A stretch of DNA of 6,070 nt. It comes from Desulfovibrionaceae bacterium UBA6814. GTDB lineage: Bacteria; Desulfobacterota; Desulfovibrionia; Desulfovibrionales; Desulfovibrionaceae. Made by a program: the position numbers and the translations under genes. The stretch lies in contig DKEU01000216.1 in NCBI GenBank assembly GCA_002452635.1, positions 6,169 through 12,238 on the forward strand, in the 5' to 3' direction. Position 1 is the stretch's first letter, and each line of letters begins with the position of its first letter. Under the pieces are notes generated by a model. It was not told the DNA's origin and searched no databases. It was given only the letters and a program-made list of their open reading frames with translations. Below are positions 1 through 4,100 of this stretch, piece by piece.

Positions 1-1
1 A

Positions 2-508
2 CTGCTCGGGGCGTTGTCCCATCCCGGGGATATCCCCGACTTGTCGGTGCTTGGGCCGGGAGAGGCCGACGTCTGGCGGCAACGGCTCTTCCCCGCCGCC
101 CCGGTCTATCTCTACCTGCCCCTGCCCATGCTCGACCGGCTGCCCGTGCTCTGGGAGTTCTCCCTGGCCCATGTGCCGGGCGCGCCGCCCGCTGTCCCGG
201 AATTCCTGGCCAAGCCTCGCAGCCAGGTCCAGGTGGACCCGGCCGGCGGGCTGGCCGTGGCGGACGGCCGGCAACTGCCCCTGTCCCTGGCGGTCCAGGT
301 CCTGCCCCAGGGGGTGCAGGTCGCGCCTCTGGGCCGGTCCGGGCACATCCTGCTGGACGTGGCCGGCCTGCCCCGGCTGTACCTGCTGCAGCAGGACTAT
401 GCCCGCTCGCTGCTGTTCCGCCTGCTCTTCACCAACCCCGTGGACACCCCACGCTTCCGGAACGTCGCCTACGACTCCCGGGTGGGCGGGGTCTGGCGGG
501 TGGAGTAG
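2..508 (+). CDS. pglB: C-terminal part of PglB/STT3-type oligosaccharyltransferase (5' end outside window)
   Basis: The reading frame is open from the first bases of the window and stops with TAG at 506-508, so about 168 residues of a longer protein are present. The segment VYLYLPLPML followed by a mixed beta-type region and the ending NVAYDSRVGGVWRVE resembles, from memory, the end of Campylobacter PglB (IYIYLPYRML..., ...LVINSRDAKVFKLKI). In that family this is the soluble periplasmic domain that follows the WWDYG motif. PglB moves a lipid-linked oligosaccharide onto Asn in D/E-X-N-X-S/T sequons on the periplasmic face of the inner membrane. The membrane part and the WWDYG motif lie upstream of the window. 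The Met of the family's M-x-x-I motif is visible (codon 128-130), but the fourth position is Arg instead of Ile. A TTG at position 14 could be read as a start, but the homology covers only a C-terminal domain, so truncation by the window is the better reading. Confidence 0.75.
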   Translation: MLGALSHPGDIPDLSVLGPGEADVWRQRLFPAAPVYLYLPLPMLDRLPVLWEFSLAHVPGAPPAVPEFLAKPRSQVQVDPAGGLAVADGRQLPLSLAVQVLPQGVQVAPLGRSGHILLDVAGLPRLYLLQQDYARSLLFRLLFTNPVDTPRFRNVAYDSRVGGVWRVE

Positions 509-575
509 GGCGTGGCCCCGCCGGCGGCCCACGGTATTTCGCCCCCGCCGGGACAGCCATTCACCGCCCCTGCGC

Positions 576-607
576 CTCCCTTCCCCGAAAGGGAGTGGAT
601 TTCTTTC
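576..607 (+). terminator. Candidate intrinsic terminator after pglB
   Basis: A perfect 7-bp stem CTCCCTT (576-582) / AAGGGAG (589-595) encloses the loop CCCCGA and is followed by TGGATTTCTTT, a T-rich but interrupted tail. It lies 67 bases after the pglB stop and about 40 bases before the next start codon. It would separate pglB from the downstream gene. The broken T-tract makes efficiency uncertain. Confidence 0.45.
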
Positions 608-634
608 CCTCCCGTGTTCTAGAGGGCAGGAGTC

Positions 635-1426
635 ATGGAAGGCCGACCCGACATCCTGCTCTCCACCGGCAGCCTGTTCCACCTGCCCCTGGAGACCATC
701 GCCCGCATTGCGCGGGACGCGGGCTTTGTGGGGATGGAGCTCATCATGAGCACCCCGGACTACGCCCCGGGCCAGGAGCTTCTGGACCGCCTGGGCGGGA
801 CGCCGGTGCGCTCGCTGCACGCGCCCTTCCGGCAGTGGAGCAAGTGGGGCGGGCATTTGCGCTCCTGGCAGGCCACCGTGGCGCTGGCCAACTTCCTGGG
901 GGAGGCGGACAACGTGACCCTGCACCCGCCCTCCACCGGCCTCTCGGAGATCGTGCACTACCGCTGGTTCAAGAAGTCCCAGGACCTGTCCGCCCTGCTC
1001 GGGGCCGAAGACGGCCTGTCCCTGTCCCTGGAGAACCTGCCCTGGACCGAGCGCTCCCCCCTGGCCCGGGATCCGTTCACCTCCCTGCTCAAGACCATCG
1101 AGGAGAAGGACCTGGCCATGACCCTGGACGTCTGCCACCTGGGCGTGTCCCGGCGCAACGTGCTGGAGGACCTCTCCCGGGTGCCCATGGAGCGCCTCTC
1201 CAACGTCCATTTCTCCGACGCCACCTCCTGGCAGGAGCACCTCTGGCCCGGGACCGGGGAGCTGCCCCTGGACGACGTGCTGCGGGAGCTGGCCCGGCGC
1301 GGCTTCACCGGCCACCTCACGGTGGAGCTGTCCCCGGAGTGCTTTCCCAGCCAGGAGGACCTGGTGGTGGAGAAGCTCGCCTCCCTGCGGGAGCACCTGG
1401 CCCGCCTGCTGGCCGGCGGCCGGTAG
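635..1426 (+). CDS. Sugar phosphate isomerase/epimerase-like TIM-barrel protein (AP endonuclease 2 superfamily)
   Basis: This is a complete 263-residue protein, a normal length for the xylose isomerase-like / AP endonuclease family 2 TIM barrels. Candidate metal and active-site residues occur at the ends of predicted strands in the expected order: Glu35 (GMEL), His62 (SLHAPF), His97 (TLHPP), Glu133 (SLENLP), Asp165 and His168 (TLDVCHLG), His192 (NVHFSD), His202 with the PGTGE turn (203-209), and Glu231 (TVELSPE). Members bind one to three divalent metals and act on sugars, sugar phosphates, abasic DNA or, in CbiR, cobamides. I cannot assign the substrate. No signal peptide is seen, so it is probably cytoplasmic. 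The ATG at 635 is preceded by AGGAG at 628-632 (spacing very short) and GAGGG at 622-626. A terminator-like hairpin separates it from pglB, so a role in glycosylation is not implied by operon structure. The fold assignment is firm, the function open. Confidence 0.8.
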   Translation: MEGRPDILLSTGSLFHLPLETIARIARDAGFVGMELIMSTPDYAPGQELLDRLGGTPVRSLHAPFRQWSKWGGHLRSWQATVALANFLGEADNVTLHPPSTGLSEIVHYRWFKKSQDLSALLGAEDGLSLSLENLPWTERSPLARDPFTSLLKTIEEKDLAMTLDVCHLGVSRRNVLEDLSRVPMERLSNVHFSDATSWQEHLWPGTGELPLDDVLRELARRGFTGHLTVELSPECFPSQEDLVVEKLASLREHLARLLAGGR

Positions 1427-1489
1427 GCGCAAAGGTGTGGCAAGGCCCGGACAAGCGTGCTAAGGAACGCGGCAGGGGGAAAGCCGGAC

Positions 1490-1687
1490 ATGGATGAACG
1501 CCGCCACCAGCAATTGGAGAAGATTGCCCAGGTCTGCCTGTCCCTGCACAAAATGGCCGACTATTTCCTGAACAACGAGCCCGGCAATCTGCGGGTGGAG
1601 GACTTCGACCGCCTGGCCGTGGAGATCGAGCAGATCGCCCGGGTGGTGGATTCCTTCTGCGACGAACTGGCCCGGGAAGAGGGGTAG
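1490..1687 (+). CDS. Small helical protein of unknown function (65 aa)
   Basis: I do not recognise this protein. It is 65 residues long, rich in charged and hydrophobic residues with heptad-like spacing (EKIAQVCLSLHKMADYF and FDRLAVEIEQIARVVDSF). This suggests two helices separated by a turn around NNEPGNLRVED, possibly a helical hairpin. It has two cysteines and no signal peptide or membrane segment. ATG 1490 is chosen because AGGGGGA (1474-1480) lies nine bases upstream. A GTG at 1457 would add 11 residues rich in Gly/Lys/Ala that overlap this ribosome site, so it is unlikely. It follows the TIM-barrel gene by 63 bases on the same strand and may be co-transcribed with it. It ends two bases from the stop of the converging PilZ gene. 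Codon use matches the neighbours and the frame looks truly coding. Confidence 0.65.
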   Translation: MDERRHQQLEKIAQVCLSLHKMADYFLNNEPGNLRVEDFDRLAVEIEQIARVVDSFCDELAREEG

Positions 1688-1689
1688 GG

Positions 1690-2361
1690 CTACCGGCCCG
1701 CGAAACGGCCCAGGTCCGCCACCAGCCCGGCTATGGCGTCTTCGGCCTCCCGGCCGGGATCCTCGTAATTCAGCCCCAGATAGATGGTGCCGCGCTCCCG
1801 GCGCACCTTGAGCACCGAGGCCGGCAGGTCGGCCACGGCCTCCCCGTCCGCGGTGGAGAAGGAGAGCAGCGCCGAGGCCCCGGCCGCCACGGGCGTCAGG
1901 ACCTCCGGAGCGGCCTCCAGGTCCGCGGCGAACTGGCACCCGCTGCACGACAGGTCGGTGATGACCCCGTGCACGGCGCCGCTGTCCAGGACCAGGCGGG
2001 CCGGGACAAAGGCCTCCACGCGCTCGCAGGAGCGCAGGCTCACGGACTCCATGGTGTAGGGATAGTCCAGGAACAGCAGCGGGCTGGGCTTGAGGGTGGT
2101 GTGCAGGATATAGGAGACGAAGCCGTAGGCCGTGCCCTCGGAGAGCAGCCGGGCCGTGACCCTGACCCCGGGCGCGAAGCGGGTGCGGAAATCCGGCACC
2201 GGGGGCGGGTCCACGATGAGGTATTCCCGGTTGCGGCGGCCCAGGTACGTGCAGCGCAGCCGCGCCTGCTCGCCGGCGGCCTGGAGGAAGAGCTCCTGGC
2301 CGCACTCCAGGCGCAGCTCCACTCCGCTCACCCGGCGGGGCTTGCGATCCGGTTCGGGCAT
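1690..2361 (-). CDS. PilZ domain c-di-GMP-binding protein with N-terminal YcgR-like (flagellar brake) domain
   Basis: This is a 223-residue protein in two parts. Residues about 8-105 form a beta-rich N-terminal domain of the PilZN/YcgR type. Residues about 107-220 form a PilZ domain with both c-di-GMP signatures: R-x-x-x-R at Arg110-Arg114 (RSCER) and D-x-S-x-x-G at Asp136-Gly141 (DLSCSG), with the usual late YLGLNY strand at 194-199. Proteins of this layout bind cyclic di-GMP in the cytoplasm, and YcgR itself slows the flagellar motor when loaded. Whether this one acts on flagella, pili or another target cannot be read from sequence. The ATG at 2361 has a strong ribosome site, GGGAGGT at 2374-2368, six bases away. 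It is the last gene of a leftward set behind a receiver-PAS-PAS gene and a Cys-rich small gene, 62 bases after the latter. It converges with the 65-residue gene, with two bases between stops. Confidence 0.85.
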   Translation of the reverse strand: MPEPDRKPRRVSGVELRLECGQELFLQAAGEQARLRCTYLGRRNREYLIVDPPPVPDFRTRFAPGVRVTARLLSEGTAYGFVSYILHTTLKPSPLLFLDYPYTMESVSLRSCERVEAFVPARLVLDSGAVHGVITDLSCSGCQFAADLEAAPEVLTPVAAGASALLSFSTADGEAVADLPASVLKVRRERGTIYLGLNYEDPGREAEDAIAGLVADLGRFAGR

Positions 2362-2367
2362 GGCGCT

Positions 2368-2397
2368 ACCTCCCGGCCGCACTCTATGCGGCCCGGG
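2368..2397 (-). promoter_or_regulatory. Hairpin abutting the PilZ ribosome-binding site
   Basis: On the - strand, GGCCGC (2393-2388) pairs perfectly with GCGGCC (2380-2375) around the loop ATAGAGT. The stem extends by CCC (2397-2395) against GGG (2374-2372) if G2394 is bulged. The GGG is the first half of the PilZ Shine-Dalgarno GGGAGGT (2374-2368). No T-run follows, so this is not a classical terminator. It could limit PilZ translation or mark an mRNA processing site. The structure is visible; the role is inference. Confidence 0.4.
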
Positions 2398-2423
2398 CCG
2401 GGGATGCAAGGCATGGGCGGGGG

Positions 2424-2690
2424 TCAGCAGTTCTCGCAGCGGCCCCGTTCCTGGTTGTAGGTCTCCCAGTCCGGGGACAGGCAGTCGAAGGTCCCTCCCA
2501 GCGCGGCCTTGAAGGCCTCCTTGGGCGGCGCCTCGGGCGCGGCCGGGGACTCGCACTCGGCCTGGGCGCGGGTGAGCCGGGTCAGCTCGTGGGCCGAGCG
2601 GTATTCCCGGGTGTTGCAGAACTTGCACTCGAAGTGGGTGGCCTTGCGGGTGCAGTTGCAGTCGGTCTTCACGAACTGGTGCTTGCGCAC
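2424..2690 (-). CDS. Small cysteine-rich protein, possible metal-binding (88 aa)
   Basis: I do not recognise this family. The 88-residue product has eight cysteines at 11, 13, 22, 25, 46, 70, 85 and 88. They are arranged as C-N-C, C-K-F-C, two single cysteines and a terminal C-E-N-C. CxC-x8-CxxC is suited to binding zinc or an iron-sulfur cluster in a small ribbon. A proline/alanine-rich linker (about 49-57) separates the N-terminal cysteine group from a C-terminal part ending in the last CxxC. There is no signal peptide or membrane segment. GTG 2690 is chosen because GGGGGA lies seven bases upstream; it overlaps the receiver gene by 22 bases. An alternative GTG at 2672 would give the familiar 4-base GTGA overlap with that gene's TGA and an 82-residue protein, but has no clear ribosome site. 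Either way the overlap suggests translational coupling in a leftward operon with the receiver-PAS and PilZ genes. Confidence 0.65.
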   Translation of the reverse strand: MRKHQFVKTDCNCTRKATHFECKFCNTREYRSAHELTRLTRAQAECESPAAPEAPPKEAFKAALGGTFDCLSPDWETYNQERGRCENC

Positions 2691-3823
2691 GGGATGTTCC
2701 CCCGGGGGAGCGTGTCCAGGTAAGGTGTTGCCTGGTAGATGACTCCGATGAGTTCGCCCTCGGGGCTGCGGTAGGGAGCCAGGGAGATGCGCTGGGCCGG
2801 GCCGCTGCCCCGCAGGCATCCCAAGAATTCGCAGGAAGCCCGGTCCTCGGTCGCGAAGGTGAAGGCCGCCCGCCAGGCGGGCAGGCTCCGCGCATCCAGC
2901 AGGTCGGGCAGGCGAACCGGGGCGTCCTCCTCCAGGTCCAGGCGGGTGCGCAGGGCGCGGTTGGTGAGGATGAGGTTGTGCTCCAGGTCGGTGAGGGCCA
3001 AGGGATCGGGCAGGCTGTCCACGGTCTGGCGCAGCAGGTTCAGGGTGGTGGTGAGGGTTTCCTGGGCTTCCCGCTGGGCGGTCACGTCCACAGCCACCCC
3101 GTCCAGGTATTCCAGGCTCCCCTCGGGTCCGCGCCGGGCGGTCAGGTGCAGGGAGAGCCACAGCGCGTCGCCGTCCCGGCCGTACACCCGGGCCTCGAAG
3201 CCCGAGAGCACCTCCTCGTTCTCCAGGGCGGCCAGCATGCGCTGCCGCTCCGCCGGATCGGCGTAGATCTGCTCCGGGATGTTCACCACGCTGGCCAGGA
3301 GTTCTGCTTCCGAGTCGTAGCCCAGCATGGCGGCGAAGGCCTGGTTGGCGGCCAGGAAGCGTCCCCCGGGAGTGGCGCGGAAGATGCCGGCCACGGAGTT
3401 GTCGAAGATGTCCCGGTACTTGCGCTCGCTCTCGCGCAGCAGGCGCTCCATGTCCTTGCGGAAGACCGCGATCTGGAGATTGGCCGACAGCTCGTCCAGG
3501 CTCAGGGGCTTCTGGATGAAGCCCGCCACGTCCAGGACGCCGGATTCCCCCAGCACGTCCTGGGAGGACTCGCCCGTGAGCAGGATCACCGGAATGTCCA
3601 GGGAGCCGGAGATGACCCGGGAGGCCAGGGTCCCGTCCATGCTTCCCTCCAGCAGGCAGTCCATGAGCACCACGTCGGGCCGGGCTTCCTTGGCCAGGGC
3701 CACGCTCCGGGCGCCGGAGGCGGTCCGGGCGCAGACCTCGTGCCCCAGCCGGGACAGGGCCAGCTCCACCGCCGCAGCGGACGTGGGGTCGTCCTCCACC
3801 ACCAGGACCCGCAATCGCTTCAT
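2669..3823 (-). CDS. Response-regulator receiver protein with two PAS domains and no output domain
   Basis: This is a 384-residue cytoplasmic protein. Residues 1-122 are a CheY-like receiver with the full active site: acidic Glu10-Asp11-Asp12 (VVEDD), phospho-acceptor Asp55 (VLMDC), Thr83 (LLTG) and Lys105 followed by Pro (QKPL). A short helical linker (123-137) leads to PAS domain 1 at about 137-248 (DIFDNSVAGIF, NQAFAAMLGY, ending in a PAC-like DGVAVDVTAQ). A coiled-coil-like stretch (250-268) and PAS domain 2 at about 268-368 (LPDPLALTD, PYRSPEGELIGVIYQ) follow. After the second PAS only about 16 residues remain, with no kinase, GGDEF, EAL, HD-GYP or DNA-binding domain, so it probably signals by protein contact or the output domain has been lost. 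ATG 3823 starts directly before the receiver's first strand and has AGAGGAGT at 3840-3833. It leads a leftward operon with the Cys-rich and PilZ genes; the cognate kinase is not in view. Confidence 0.85.
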   Translation of the reverse strand: MKRLRVLVVEDDPTSAAAVELALSRLGHEVCARTASGARSVALAKEARPDVVLMDCLLEGSMDGTLASRVISGSLDIPVILLTGESSQDVLGESGVLDVAGFIQKPLSLDELSANLQIAVFRKDMERLLRESERKYRDIFDNSVAGIFRATPGGRFLAANQAFAAMLGYDSEAELLASVVNIPEQIYADPAERQRMLAALENEEVLSGFEARVYGRDGDALWLSLHLTARRGPEGSLEYLDGVAVDVTAQREAQETLTTTLNLLRQTVDSLPDPLALTDLEHNLILTNRALRTRLDLEEDAPVRLPDLLDARSLPAWRAAFTFATEDRASCEFLGCLRGSGPAQRISLAPYRSPEGELIGVIYQATPYLDTLPRGNIPCASTSS

Positions 3824-3865
3824 GCCTAGGCTACTCCTCTGGGCCTCGCCGTGAGGTGAAATCCT

Positions 3866-3893
3866 ATGATACATCTTGGATTCGGCCAGTCAA
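3866..3893 (-). promoter_or_regulatory. Sigma-70-type promoter of the leftward receiver-PAS operon
   Basis: Read on the - strand, TTGACT (3893-3888) is followed after 16 bases by TATCAT (3871-3866). Each box matches five of six consensus bases. Transcription would begin near 3859, giving a leader of about 36 bases before ATG 3823. The surrounding sequence is AT-rich compared with the genes on both sides, which supports a promoter here. Confidence 0.6.
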
Positions 3894-3902
3894 CCACGAT
3901 GG

Positions 3903-3940
3903 CGTGAAAGATCGCGCACGGAATCGGGATTTTTTTCACG
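3903..3940. repeat. Inverted repeat CGTGAAA/TTTCACG in the divergent intergenic region
   Basis: CGTGAAA (3903-3909) and TTTCACG (3934-3940) form a perfect 7-bp inverted repeat with 24 bases between the arms, including a run of seven T (3930-3936). It sits just upstream of the -35 box of the leftward promoter and about 80 bases upstream of the chemoreceptor -35 box. It could be a regulator-binding site or an RNA stem. Seven bases can pair by chance, so this is tentative. Confidence 0.3.
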
Positions 3941-3945
3941 AGGAA

Positions 3946-3977
3946 CGTCCGGATCTGTCGCGATTCGGCGGGTTTTT
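3946..3977 (+). terminator. Terminator-like hairpin upstream of the chemoreceptor promoter
   Basis: CCGGATC (3949-3955) pairs with GATTCGG (3962-3968), with one G-U pair, around the loop TGTCGC. CG (3946-3947) can add two more pairs with CG (3969-3970) if T3948 bulges. GG and then TTTTT (3973-3977) follow. This is the form of an intrinsic terminator on the + strand, but no + strand gene ends here. It could end a short untranslated RNA or block upstream read-through into the chemoreceptor gene. Confidence 0.4.
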
Positions 3978-4017
3978 CAGGCGCTGCATGGGAGGAAAAT
4001 CACGCACCAAGTTACGA

Positions 4018-4048
4018 TTGACAAAAAAATACGTACTGGACATATACT
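4018..4048 (+). promoter_or_regulatory. Sigma-70-type promoter of the chemoreceptor gene
   Basis: A perfect -35 box TTGACA (4018-4023) is followed after 19 bases by TATACT (4043-4048), five of six matches to the -10 consensus. A 17-base spacing would fall on CATATA (4041-4046), a weaker match. Transcription would start near 4055, giving a leader of about 45 bases before ATG 4101. No clear sigma-28 or sigma-54 promoter is visible, although chemoreceptors are often sigma-28 dependent. Confidence 0.6.
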
Positions 4049-4088
4049 TCGATTATCCAGAGTTGGTTGCAGGAGTAAGGGCTCCACC

Positions 4089-4095
4089 GGGAGGT
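4089..4095 (+). promoter_or_regulatory. Chemoreceptor ribosome-binding site
   Basis: GGGAGGT lies five bases before ATG 4101 and fixes the start of the chemoreceptor gene. It can fold in two local ways. CTCC (4082-4085) can pair with GGAG of this site (4090-4093) or with an upstream GGAG (4072-4075). CACC (4085-4088) can also pair with GGTG (4093-4096) across a GGGA loop. The stems are only four pairs each. Confidence 0.7.
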
Positions 4096-4100
4096 GCGCA

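Noticed and set aside
509..540. Imperfect GC-rich hairpin (CGTGG ... CCACG) right after the pglB stop as a terminator
   Set aside because: No T-run follows, and the hairpin at 576-607 is a better candidate.
595..1497. A 300-codon + strand frame overlapping the TIM-barrel gene
   Set aside because: Its product is dominated by Pro, Gly, Ala and Arg, the signature of an out-of-frame reading of GC-rich DNA; the overlapping frame at 635-1426 has a conserved fold.
2362..2895. N-terminal extension of the PilZ frame upstream of ATG 2361
   Set aside because: The extension is low-complexity and overlaps the Cys-rich and receiver genes. ATG 2361 has a strong GGGAGGT six bases upstream.
2424..3161. Long upstream extension of the Cys-rich protein frame
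   Set aside because: The part upstream of GTG 2690 is Pro/Arg/Gly-rich and lies wholly over the PAS-coding frame of the receiver gene. Only the section after 2690 looks like real protein.
2978..3829. A 283-codon + strand frame opposite the receiver-PAS gene
   Set aside because: Gln, Gly, His and Val-rich mirror of the real gene with no domain features; the - strand frame has the complete receiver active site.
3824..3874. An alternative ATG start at 3874 for the receiver-PAS protein, adding 17 residues
   Set aside because: It lies upstream of the predicted transcription start and next to the -10 box, and the added residues precede the normal start of a receiver domain. ATG 3823 has its own ribosome site.
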